Shown piece by piece: positions 1-8,468 of a stretch of DNA of 64,000 nucleotides. A program made the position numbers and the translations under genes. The DNA comes from Pseudomonadota bacterium (GTDB lineage Bacteria > Pseudomonadota > Alphaproteobacteria > Micavibrionales > UBA2020): NCBI GenBank assembly GCA_021845905.1, contig JAJZVA010000001.1, positions 62,001 through 126,000 on the forward strand, written 5' to 3'. A model generated the notes under the pieces. The model was not told the origin of the DNA. It searched no databases and saw only the letters and a program-made list of their open reading frames with translations. Position 1 is the first letter of the stretch; each line of letters starts with the position of its first letter.

Positions 1-11
1 GGGGGTATCTC

Positions 12-1031
12 ATGAAGCTAAATGATAAAAAATGCCATAATGCAAAGCCCGAATCCAAGCCATACAAGATGGTGGATGGTGGCGGCCTTTATCTGCTGGT
101 AACACCGGAAGGTCAAAAATACTGGCGTTTGAAATACCGTTATTTGGGTAAGGAGAAGCTTCTCGCGTTGGGCGTATATCCGCTGACAACGCTGGCGGAA
201 GCCCGAGAAGCACGGAATCAGGCGAAGAAAATGCTGGTGGCTGGAAAAGACCCGTCCGCCGTAAAGAAGGAAAACAAAAGAAAGGCTTTGCGAGCATCCA
301 GAAACACCTTTGAAGCCGTTGCCCTTGAATGGCATGAAAAACAGAAAGATATATGGACACCGCATCATGCCGTCAACGTCATGCGCAGACTGAATATTGA
401 TATATTCCCTTATATCGGGAAACGTCCGATTGCGGATATTGATCCACTGGAATTGCTGGACGAGGTTTTGAGAAAAATAGAAAAGCGGGATTCGCTTTAT
501 ATGGCTTCCCGCGTCAAACAGATATGCGGACAGATTTTCCGTTATGGCGTTGCTACCGGAAGATGCAAGCGTGATCCATCCACAGACTTGCGCGGCGCTC
601 TAAAAACGAACAAGACGCGGAATTATCCGGCATTGGATATCAAGGAAATGCCGGAATTTATGACCATACTGGAAAAGAATGATGCTCGCCTGTTTGCCAG
701 TACGCGCCGCGCTATCCGTTTGCTCATGCTGACATTCACGCGCACAACGGAACTTATACATTCGACATGGGAAGAATTTGACCTTGTAAACGCCATGTGG
801 GAAATCCCCGCTGAACGGATGAAAATGGGCAATCCGCATCTTGTGCCGTTATCGCTGCAAACAATAGCAATCCTGAAAGAGCAAAAAAAGGAAACGGGGC
901 ATTTGAACGTGCCTTGGGTTTTTCCCAGCCAAGTCCGCCCCAGAGAACCTATGAGCAATAATACGGTTCTTTTCGCCATCGGGCGCATGGGATACAACAG
1001 GCCACAGCAACGCTGCCGGATGGTAGGTTGA
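12..1031 (+). pseudogene. Tyrosine-type integrase (P4/DUF4102 family), 3'-truncated
   Basis: Site-specific recombinase of the P4-like family used by genomic islands that integrate at tRNA 3' ends. The N-terminal DUF4102 domain (roughly residues 1-90), a SAM-like core-binding domain (about 95-190) and the start of the catalytic domain are present. These include the first catalytic arginine in FTRTTEL and the family motif RMKMGNPHLVPLS. Family-like sequence stops at RMGY (residue 328, codon ending at 995). The last 11 residues are antisense cas1 sequence, so the HxxR box and the nucleophilic tyrosine are missing and the protein cannot recombine DNA. Full-length relatives are about 400 residues. 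A GGGGGTA heptamer at 1-7 lies just before the start, as is common for this family. The gene is broken by a rearrangement, or less likely by an assembly chimera. Confidence 0.9.
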
Positions 1032-1238
1032 GCCGCAAAGTACAATCATGGCTCCGTCATCCATCAGGCGATTTATCAGGTTGAACGAGATGCCGCCATT
1101 CTTGCTTCCTAAAATCAGAACCCCAATATCTTCAACCGGAATTTGGGAAACTTCCTGCCCATCTTTTGAAACGACGAGGAAGCCCCTATTAAGGTTGAGG
1201 TAATGGCCGTCATTCTGGATTTCAATTACCCGTTCCAT
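849..1238 (-). pseudogene. cas1: Cas1 remnant (type II CRISPR adaptation integrase), 3'-truncated
   Basis: N-terminal fragment of a type II Cas1. The start overlaps the cas9 end by 17 bp, the normal cas9-cas1 operon arrangement. Residues 1-80 match the N-terminal beta-sandwich domain of type II Cas1: it begins MERVIEIQND, then GVLILG, then YHPAALLWP. After about residue 80 (position 996-1001) the frame runs into antisense integrase sequence and stops at 849. The whole helical catalytic domain, with its metal-binding Glu and His residues, is absent. Spacer acquisition from this locus should therefore be dead. No cas2 follows. Confidence 0.88.
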
Positions 1239-4200
1239 GCTTTTTAACGACTTCGGTGTTTAAGGAGCCGGGATCATGAATTCTACCCGTGGGAGAGACA
1301 AATATTTTCCTTGCATTAGTCTCTAGAATTTTATTGAAGGACAAAAATATTTGAATTTTTTCCTCTTTCTGCCGCTCCACTATATTTCCCCCTTCAAAGT
1401 GCTCAGTAAGGACTATGATTTCATTGGCGGGTCTAAGGCTCATAATCCGTGCCGTTTTTTCTTCGCCCTTGTGATCCAGTCTCAATAAGTCCCCCTTATG
1501 TACTTTTATTAAAAGCTTTGCGGCAGGGTGTGGGCGCAACGAGTTCTGATCTTTTTGGTTGGCATCAAAAAGGGAAACGCCCATGTGGACAATTTTCCCA
1601 TCCGGCATCTTCCAGAAAGATACATGGTGAATATCACCGGGGCTGACGCCTTTTATATGCTCCAAATGGCCTTGTTTATGCCGTATCAGTTTCACGGTGG
1701 CATCTTTCTTCAGAATGCGTACACGCCGTATCCCGTTTTCCTCTCCGTATTTTTGTAAGGCGGATTTCAGGGCCTCCGTATCAATTGTCTTCTTTTCCTT
1801 TTTGCCTTTTTGCTTTGTTTCTCCGGGCTGGGAATCAAGGATTTTTTCCAATTCAGCGCGGATCAATGGATCACGTATCTGTCCGACTTCGTTTTGAGTA
1901 AGGCCAGTCAGAGACTTGCGCGTAACAATATTAAATTCGTTTTCCTTTTCCCATTCTGTGCGTTTGTCGGCCTCCGGAGGCAGGGAGGGATGATAAATAA
2001 CGCCGTAATAGCTATCCTCATGCAATGCCCCGCCGAGTCCATGTTCGGGGCGGTGTGAAATGACGATGCCCTGTTTGTCATCAGTCCCCGCAATTTTATC
2101 ACGCACTTGTTCCCAAAATCCTACGGGCAAATCTTCGGCAACAATTCTTTCCGGATTTTCGCCTCGTGCGTTAAGGGTCATAACTTTTTTAACCGTGCCT
2201 AAATCAGTCAAGGCGATAACGACAGCATCAATGGCGTGCTGGCGGTGATCGTCACGGTTCTTGCGGTTATGCCCTAAAACTTCGTTTAATCCCCATGCGC
2301 GGCGCATCAGGGCGGTGAGGCGTCCGGTTGAAACGTCTACGCGCTTTGATACAAGGGAAAGATAGCGTTTTGCAACCTTGGACAGATAGCGCGTATCGTT
2401 CAACTGGCGGGCAAGAAACGTGTTTTCATCCGCAAATTTTTGCATAGCTTCCGCGCCAAAGCGCCAGCGTTTATTTTTGGGCAGGTTTTCAGCGCGTTGC
2501 AGGATACGCTCGTAGCTGTAATTTTTGTCGGTGGAGCCTAAGGGTTGTTTATTGCTGAATGCTTCATATGGGGATTCCTCGCGTTTATCCCTGTTTACAG
2601 AGCGGAAAGACAAGGTTTTATTGGCGCGGGAATCGTCAAGCGTCCGCGAGAACGGCAGAATATGTTCGATTTCGATTTCATCGGAAAAAAGCAAATCCAT
2701 AGAAATGGTTTTTCCGGTATAGGGGCATTTACGATCATTAATATCGGCGCTTAATTCTTCCCAAAGCTTGTATTTCAGGTGCTTTTCGCCTTTTTTTTCG
2801 CCAACCCATTCACCTCTTTCGGTGAGTTCCTTTTTAATGCGTTCATTTTCTCTTTCATTTTCGGATTGCTCTTTTGCCAATTTATCTTTGTCTTCTTTGG
2901 ACATTTTTAAATCACGCGCCATTTCAATGCGGATAATATCCGGCTTGCCGTGATTTTTTATGAGTTCATTGACGATTTTCTGGAGTTGGCGCAGACCGAT
3001 ATGGACGGTAGGGTTGGAAATTTTACCGCGCTTTTCGTCATCAGGGGATGTATCCGGATTGTGCGGTTCCACAACGGACTCAGGGATGGCTTGGCCGTAA
3101 TAAGGCAGGGCCGGGGCGGAGCCGCCAAAATCACGGACACTATGTGATCCGCCCAGCTTTGCGCAAGCCTCATCATAGCGTAACCTGTCCAGCATCAAAG
3201 GTACAAGGCCATGCAGGGCTTTTTGGCTAAATCGTGAATATCCATCTGGAAAGCTGGTCGGGGATACATTTTCAATGAGTTCTTTTGCCTTTTCCTCCTC
3301 TAATCCCCAATCATTCACGGCTTTACTGTAGAGAACGTTATCATCCTCTACCTCTAGCAATTCAGAAACTATTTCATCCTGTTTTTGCAGAGGGAAAGAA
3401 AGCCACTCTTTGCCAAAATATTTTTTGAGCGTCGGATAAACGGCATCGCCTTTTAACTTGGAACGGTTGACGGCAAGATTAAACTCAACATCTTCGTCTA
3501 AGCCCAGTTTCTTTTTAATGTCATCAAAGGAGACTTCTTTTTTGCCAAGGAACAGGTCTAGAAGAATTTTTCTTTTATCCTGGAGTTTGTTTTTATCCGC
3601 CTCAATATCTTCAAAGGAGCTAAAACTGCCTTTGCGGATTTTGAGGTTGTTTATATCCTGAACAATCCTGAACAATTGTGCACTGGGCAGGGCGATAGGC
3701 GCTCTTTCCTGTTGAGGCGTAATTTCTCCGGTCTCCGGATGGATGGTTTCGGGACTAAAGTAAAGCTGGCATCTGCCGACTTTTGGTTTCTTCAACGGAC
3801 GCTGGTAAATAATTTTATTTTTTAGTTTGTCCCACTGTCCCGGAGCCAGTTTTTGGTGTTTTTCTTGCGTAGCGCGGATTTTGTCGAATTCGTCTTCATA
3901 CATTTTCCGGGTGGGGTAGAGATCATAAGAGTTTTTATTGCCCATTGGTGTAGGACGAAAACGCACAGACTCTCTTTTTTGATGCTGTTCCCACAAAAAT
4001 TGCCCTAATGTTTTGCCTTCCAACGCAATTTTGAGCTTCTCTTTGCCTTTTTCTGTTTCTTTTTTGCTATCGGCCTTGTCAATTTTACGGTTGCTTTGAA
4101 AGCCGCGCCGCTGGTTAAGATGAAATAATGCTCTCCCGAGGTCATACGGTTCTACGGCTTCCGTTGCCGCTTTTGCGCGGAGCATATAGGGGTCTTTAGC

Positions 4201-4488
4201 TTCCAAAGCTTTTCTTTGCTCAATGTTTTCCGGCATCAAGCTGAAACGCACTAAAAGGCTCATTAAATCATGTTTCCGCTGTAACATGCGGTCACGGCGG
4301 CGGCGCTGGCTACGTTTTTCGCGTCTGTTTACAGCAAGAGATGTGCCTTTTTGTGGATCGCGCCCTGAGTTGAAAATGCGGACGCCGGCATCCGATATTT
4401 TGGTAGGTGAGTCATTATCATCAGTTTCAATTAATGCCCAGCCGATTGAGTTTGTTCCCATATCTAGGCCTAAAATTTTTTTTGCCAT
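1222..4488 (-). CDS. cas9: CRISPR-associated endonuclease Cas9 (type II-C size)
   Basis: RNA-guided double-strand DNA endonuclease of 1088 residues, in the compact II-C range. RuvC-I is GLDMGTNSIGW with D9. The arginine-rich bridge helix lies at about 54-72 (NRREKRSQRRRRDR). RuvC-II is RIEMARDL with E522. The HNH domain is at about 585-640, with EHILPFS (H609) and N632 at the position of SpCas9 N863. RuvC-III is HRQHAIDA with H751 and D754. All nuclease residues are therefore present and there is no frameshift. The start is supported by an AAAGGA Shine-Dalgarno 8-9 bases upstream. The broken cas1 follows. The gene is much more AT-rich than the genes to the right, as expected of acquired DNA. 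The cas9 promoter must lie within or beyond the divergent tracrRNA region. Confidence 0.97.
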   Translation of the reverse strand: MAKKILGLDMGTNSIGWALIETDDNDSPTKISDAGVRIFNSGRDPQKGTSLAVNRREKRSQRRRRDRMLQRKHDLMSLLVRFSLMPENIEQRKALEAKDPYMLRAKAATEAVEPYDLGRALFHLNQRRGFQSNRKIDKADSKKETEKGKEKLKIALEGKTLGQFLWEQHQKRESVRFRPTPMGNKNSYDLYPTRKMYEDEFDKIRATQEKHQKLAPGQWDKLKNKIIYQRPLKKPKVGRCQLYFSPETIHPETGEITPQQERAPIALPSAQLFRIVQDINNLKIRKGSFSSFEDIEADKNKLQDKRKILLDLFLGKKEVSFDDIKKKLGLDEDVEFNLAVNRSKLKGDAVYPTLKKYFGKEWLSFPLQKQDEIVSELLEVEDDNVLYSKAVNDWGLEEEKAKELIENVSPTSFPDGYSRFSQKALHGLVPLMLDRLRYDEACAKLGGSHSVRDFGGSAPALPYYGQAIPESVVEPHNPDTSPDDEKRGKISNPTVHIGLRQLQKIVNELIKNHGKPDIIRIEMARDLKMSKEDKDKLAKEQSENERENERIKKELTERGEWVGEKKGEKHLKYKLWEELSADINDRKCPYTGKTISMDLLFSDEIEIEHILPFSRTLDDSRANKTLSFRSVNRDKREESPYEAFSNKQPLGSTDKNYSYERILQRAENLPKNKRWRFGAEAMQKFADENTFLARQLNDTRYLSKVAKRYLSLVSKRVDVSTGRLTALMRRAWGLNEVLGHNRKNRDDHRQHAIDAVVIALTDLGTVKKVMTLNARGENPERIVAEDLPVGFWEQVRDKIAGTDDKQGIVISHRPEHGLGGALHEDSYYGVIYHPSLPPEADKRTEWEKENEFNIVTRKSLTGLTQNEVGQIRDPLIRAELEKILDSQPGETKQKGKKEKKTIDTEALKSALQKYGEENGIRRVRILKKDATVKLIRHKQGHLEHIKGVSPGDIHHVSFWKMPDGKIVHMGVSLFDANQKDQNSLRPHPAAKLLIKVHKGDLLRLDHKGEEKTARIMSLRPANEIIVLTEHFEGGNIVERQKEEKIQIFLSFNKILETNARKIFVSPTGRIHDPGSLNTEVVKKHGTGN

Positions 4489-4504
4489 AATTTAATTCCT
4501 TTAA

Positions 4505-4664
4505 AAAAATGGTTGCAACTTCGGGTCGTTATTGTTACAAGAAAGCCATCGGACGTAAAACCTTTTATTTAGCAGATAGAAATTTGCGGTCTTTCCGGTA
4601 ACAAGCGGTTTAATTTACCGCACAAGATATAATTAAAACGCGGGCTACGGCCCGCGTTTTTTTT
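4505..4664 (+). ncRNA. Predicted tracrRNA, divergent from cas9
   Basis: Trans-activating CRISPR RNA candidate. Bases around 4511-4540 would be the anti-repeat, ending GTTACAA. They are followed by GAAAGCCATC, which resembles the ACAATAAGGCCGTC junction after the anti-repeat in Neisseria-type II-C tracrRNAs. Further along, GCGGT (4605-4609) and ACCGC (4617-4621) form a hairpin. A strong intrinsic terminator closes the transcript at 4639-4664. The position just upstream of cas9 fits type II-C loci. The 5' end is uncertain and its promoter may lie inside the cas9 start. The matching CRISPR repeat should begin roughly TTGTAAC; no such repeat array occurs in this window. Confidence 0.7.
4639..4664 (+). 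terminator. Rho-independent terminator of the tracrRNA
   Basis: A perfect 7-bp stem CGCGGGC/GCCCGCG (4639-4645 and 4650-4656) with a 4-base loop, extended by A/T pairs and followed by eight T residues at 4657-4664. The long T run on the plus strand sets the direction. In reverse only TTTTAATT follows, so it would be a weaker terminator for minus-strand transcription. Confidence 0.88.
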
Positions 4665-4855
4665 GTTGCGCTTTTTGTTTTACATTATGGGGGTAGTTTG
4701 AATAGTTTTCTGGTATGGCTTTTCATCAATACCAGTGCGTTATACCATCAATGTGGTACACTGCTTGGAAATCGAACTGTCACAGTGATTTATACCCTGC
4801 TAAATACCTGATAAACGCATTGAAAATATGTGGGGGTACGTCAGGGGGTATGTAG
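4665..4855. other. Non-coding attachment-region DNA with GGGGGTA heptamers and inverted repeats
   Basis: No gene is supported here. GGGGGTA occurs at 4689-4695, 4832-4838 and 4844-4850, the same heptamer that precedes the integrase start at 1-7. An inverted repeat CTGGTAT (4710-4716)/ATACCAG (4729-4735) and a second weak one around 4743-4758 (TACCA/TGGTA) are also present. Short repeats like these beside an att core are what integrase arm-binding sites look like; the assignment is inference. Confidence 0.45.
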
Positions 4856-4922
4856 ATAGTTCATATTGAGAATATCAATATAAATCATGCTGTTGTTGTC
4901 GAGATATGATTCCCGTCACCGC
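4856..4922 (+). repeat. Direct repeat copy A, attachment-site-like (tRNA-Gly 3'-end-like core)
   Basis: 67-bp imperfect direct repeat matching 12648-12714. The first 14 bases (ATAGTTCATATTGA, 4856-4869) and a 17-base block (ATATGATTCCCGTCACC, 4904-4920) are identical to the other copy and equally spaced, while the 34 bases between differ. From 4908 the sequence GATTCCCGTCACCGCTCCA resembles the 3' end of tRNA-Gly (typically ending CACCCGCTCCA), the usual target of P4-type integrases, but no tRNA body is present. Interpreted as an attR-like scar between the cas9 segment and the Ehr operon. Confidence 0.72.
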
Positions 4923-4932
4923 TCCAAAAACC

Positions 4933-4972
4933 GCTTCCAAAGACTTCCTGTAGCTTCCCAAGACATCCTTAA
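4933..4972. repeat. Two imperfect 20-bp tandem units
   Basis: GCTTCCAAAGAC at 4933-4944 recurs as GCTTCCCAAGAC at 4953-4964, with the following bases also similar, giving a 20-bp period just outside the attachment-like core. Function unknown. Confidence 0.4.
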
Positions 4973-5002
4973 GTATGCAGGCTTATAGCAAGCCGTTCTT
5001 TG

Positions 5003-5536
<534 letters not shown>

Positions 5537-5551
5537 GATGACGAAACCTTT

Positions 5552-7024
5552 TTACAAATCATGCCCAGAATAGGAGCAGTTGAACGACTTGTTACATAGC
5601 GGAAAGTCGGCGACGATGTTGCCTTCGATGGCGGCTTCCAGCAACGGCCACTGGAACCATGAAGGGTCGCGCAAATGGCAGCGCCGGACGCGTCCGTCTT
5701 CGCCGAGCGCGAGCCAGACGAAGATGTCGCCGCGAAAGCCTTCGACCAGAGCGAAACCTTCGCATGAGGCAGACACTGGCGGTACGTCGGCGGCAATTTC
5801 CCCCTCAGGAAGGCTATTGAGAATCTGGCCGATCAGCGCGAGGCTTTGTTGCACTTCCAGAATCCTGATCCATACGCGGGCGTGGACGTCGCTGTCAACG
5901 CGCACCGGCACCTCGAAGTTCAGTTCCTCGTAAGGCGAATAGCCCGCCATGCGCCGCGCGTCGAAATCGCGTCCCGAGGCGCGGCCGATATATCCCCCCG
6001 CCGCGTATTGCCGCGCGAGTCTGGGCCTGAGAATGCCCGTGCCGACGGTGCGCTCCAGAAGCGTCGGTGTATTGTCGTAGAGCCGCACGAGCGGCGGAAA
6101 ATCTTTTTGCAGTTTTTCGAGAAGGGCGCGCAAGATGCCTGCTTCAGCCCCGCCAATGTCCGCCTTAACCCCGCCGGGAACAATTAAATCGCGCATCAGC
6201 CGGTGGCCGAAGCAGGCGTCCGCCGCGCGCAGTACGCGCTCGCGCAAGACGCCGCAGTGCGCGAGCATGAGCGAAAACGCGGCGTCGTTGCAGATCGCGC
6301 CGATGTCGCCGAAGTGGTTGGCGATACGCTCAAGCTCCGCCATCAGGGCGCGGAGCCAGTGCGCGCGCGGCGGTACTTTAATGTCAAGCGCCTTTTCTGC
6401 GGCACGGGAAAAGGCAAGTTGATAGGCGACCGCGCTGTCTCCGGAGACGCGTCCCGCAAGTTTTACGGCATGGGACAGATCTGCGCCTGCCATCAACCGT
6501 TCGATGCCTTTGTGGACGTAGCCGAGGCGTTCCTCCAGTCGTACAACCGTTTCACCGCTGGCAGTGAAGCGAAAATGCCCCGGCTCGATAATGCCGGCGT
6601 GGACGGGCCCTACCGGTATCTTGTGAAGGCTTTCCCCTTCGACGGGCAGAAAAACGTATGGCGTGGATGGTACGGGCGGGAGTTTTTTCTCCAGCGGAGC
6701 GCTTACACCCCATTTATCATGGTCGAGCCATGGTCTGTCGTCAGGCGTGTCAAGCGGTACGAGGCCGAAAAGGTCTTTTATCGCGCGCTCCAGCCGCAGG
6801 GCGGGCGGATGATGCTGCGCGACGGAGGGAAACGCGCCATTCTGAGAGGCGATGCAGACGATATGCGCTGTGTTTTCTTCAGTGTTCCACACCGCCATGC
6901 GCGCGAAACCGTCGTCGCCCCATAGGGAGAGCAAATTGAACTGGCCGTCTGCCATCTGCCGACAGAGGGCCGTCCATTCCTCCGCGGAAACGATATCGGA
7001 TATGCTCATATCATGTTCTGTCAT
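5552..7024 (-). CDS. hyfG: Ehr complex large subunit (HyfG/NuoCD-like) lacking [NiFe] ligands
   Basis: Large subunit of a group-4-hydrogenase/complex I-type complex, 490 residues. A NuoC-like domain (about 1-110) is fused to a NuoD/HyfG-like domain. In true hydrogenases the CxxC at the first ligand site binds nickel; here it reads GRVSGDS (residues 191-197), with serine in both cysteine positions. The C-terminal CxxC site reads FNCSYSGHDL, with one cysteine and then serine. At most one of four nickel ligands survives, so H2 chemistry is very unlikely. The start at 7024 has GGGA 8 bases upstream and follows the previous stop by 4 bp; ATG at 7009 is an alternative. No hydrogenase maturation (hyp) genes are nearby, consistent with a metal-free active site. 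Confidence 0.88.
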   Translation of the reverse strand: MTEHDMSISDIVSAEEWTALCRQMADGQFNLLSLWGDDGFARMAVWNTEENTAHIVCIASQNGAFPSVAQHHPPALRLERAIKDLFGLVPLDTPDDRPWLDHDKWGVSAPLEKKLPPVPSTPYVFLPVEGESLHKIPVGPVHAGIIEPGHFRFTASGETVVRLEERLGYVHKGIERLMAGADLSHAVKLAGRVSGDSAVAYQLAFSRAAEKALDIKVPPRAHWLRALMAELERIANHFGDIGAICNDAAFSLMLAHCGVLRERVLRAADACFGHRLMRDLIVPGGVKADIGGAEAGILRALLEKLQKDFPPLVRLYDNTPTLLERTVGTGILRPRLARQYAAGGYIGRASGRDFDARRMAGYSPYEELNFEVPVRVDSDVHARVWIRILEVQQSLALIGQILNSLPEGEIAADVPPVSASCEGFALVEGFRGDIFVWLALGEDGRVRRCHLRDPSWFQWPLLEAAIEGNIVADFPLCNKSFNCSYSGHDL

Positions 7025-7028
7025 TATT

Positions 7029-8468
7029 TTATCCCAATATCCTCGCCACATGCCTGAACCACACGACAACAGCCGCCGGAATGAAAACGCCCGTGATAAA
7101 GACGATCGCGAGATGGACGAACATCGGAATGAAAGAGGCGTGCGATGGCTTCACACTCCCCTGCACCGGGCCGAAAGCCATTCTATGCGTATGGCGCATG
7201 ATGGCGCCGAAGGCAGCGAGCAAGGCCAGAACCAGCGGTATGGCAAACCATGGAGTGCGCGCAAATGCCGAGCTTATCGTAAGAAACTCGCTCATGAAGA
7301 CGCCGAGCGGCGGCATGCCCACGATGGCGACGACGCCCAGCACGAGTCCCCAGCCCAGAAGCGGATGGCTCTCTGTCAGGCCGCGGATCTCCGCCATTTT
7401 TTGCGTGCCTTTGGCCTGAGAAACATGGCCGACGGAAAAAAAGATCGCGGATTTCGTCAGGCTGTGCATCACCATCTGCAACAGACCGGCGAAATTGGCA
7501 AGTGCGCCGCCGATACCGAAGGCGAAGGTGATGATCCCCATGTGTTCGATCGAGGAATAGGCGAACATGCGCTTGATATCGTGGCGAGGGTAAAGCATGA
7601 AAGCTGCGAAAACGGCGGTGACGAGGCCGATGACTGCCATCAGCGGTCCCGGCGGAATGACGTGCGGATTGGCGGCGAACAGAATTTTAAAGCGCAAAAT
7701 GGCGTAGAGCGCGACGTTGAGTAGCAGACCGGATAACACAGCCGAGACGGGCGTCGGTCCTTCGGCATGGGCATCGGGCAGCCATGCGTGCAGGGGGAAA
7801 AGTCCCGCTTTCGTGCCGTAGCCGAGTAGCAGGAAGATGAAGGCGATGTTCATCAGGGCTGGGTCGAATGCGGACGCGTGCGGCAGAAGCGCCGTCCACA
7901 CCATGCCATTCACCCCCTCGCCGACCACGGACCGCGCAGCGGCATAAACGAGCGTCGTGCCGAACAGGGCGAAGGCGATGCCGACGCTGCCGAGAATGAA
8001 ATATTTCCATGCCGCCTCGATGGCTTCGGGCGTGCGGTAAATTCCGACCAGAACGACGGTAGACAGGGTCGCAAGCTCGACCGCCACCCACATTAGGCCG
8101 ATATTGTTGGTGACGAGCGCTAGGTTCATGCCGAAGAGCATGACTTGATAGAGCGCATGGTAAAAACGCAGCAACCTCGGCGTCAAATGTCCCGTCTCCA
8201 TTTCGTGCGCGATGTAGCTTGCGCTGAAAACGCTGGTCGTAAAGCCGACAAAGGTATTAAGTACAATAAACACGATGTTCAGGTCATCGACAAGAAAATA
8301 AGGAGTCACCGGAGGGCGGTGCGCGATGAGGTTCAGGGCCGCGCCCAGCGTCAGGGCGCTCGCGATAACATTGACGCAGGACGACAGTTTGTATTCCGGC
8401 AGCGCCGCAAGAAGGGCGGCTGCGACGAGTGGGATGATCAGGATAAGGCTGACGGCATTGAAGCTCAT
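7029..8468 (-). CDS. hyfF: Ehr complex proton-pump subunit (HyfF-like)
   Basis: Antiporter-like integral membrane subunit of 479 residues, in the NuoM/NuoN/MrpD proton-translocation family. It has about 13-14 hydrophobic segments. The conserved core includes the SAVLSGLLLN segment and a lysine/histidine-bearing broken-helix region around HSLTKSAIFF. It starts inside the stop of the preceding gene (ATGA overlap), which shows translational coupling; the in-frame upstream start at 8492 would overlap more and is not preferred. Two antiporter-like subunits occur in this operon (with HyfB), so the complex can probably move protons or sodium ions. Confidence 0.88.
   Translation of the reverse strand: MSFNAVSLILIIPLVAAALLAALPEYKLSSCVNVIASALTLGAALNLIAHRPPVTPYFLVDDLNIVFIVLNTFVGFTTSVFSASYIAHEMETGHLTPRLLRFYHALYQVMLFGMNLALVTNNIGLMWVAVELATLSTVVLVGIYRTPEAIEAAWKYFILGSVGIAFALFGTTLVYAAARSVVGEGVNGMVWTALLPHASAFDPALMNIAFIFLLLGYGTKAGLFPLHAWLPDAHAEGPTPVSAVLSGLLLNVALYAILRFKILFAANPHVIPPGPLMAVIGLVTAVFAAFMLYPRHDIKRMFAYSSIEHMGIITFAFGIGGALANFAGLLQMVMHSLTKSAIFFSVGHVSQAKGTQKMAEIRGLTESHPLLGWGLVLGVVAIVGMPPLGVFMSEFLTISSAFARTPWFAIPLVLALLAAFGAIMRHTHRMAFGPVQGSVKPSHASFIPMFVHLAIVFITGVFIPAAVVVWFRHVARILG

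Noticed and set aside
4904-4925. A tRNA-Gly gene at the GATTCCCGTCACCGCTCCA sequence
   Set aside because: Only the T-arm/acceptor 3' end is present; there is no upstream D-arm, anticodon arm or 5' acceptor strand, so it is an attachment-site fragment and not a tRNA.
1-5000. A CRISPR array accompanying cas9
   Set aside because: No set of regularly spaced identical repeats was found on either side of cas9 or elsewhere in the window; only an anti-repeat-like block is visible.
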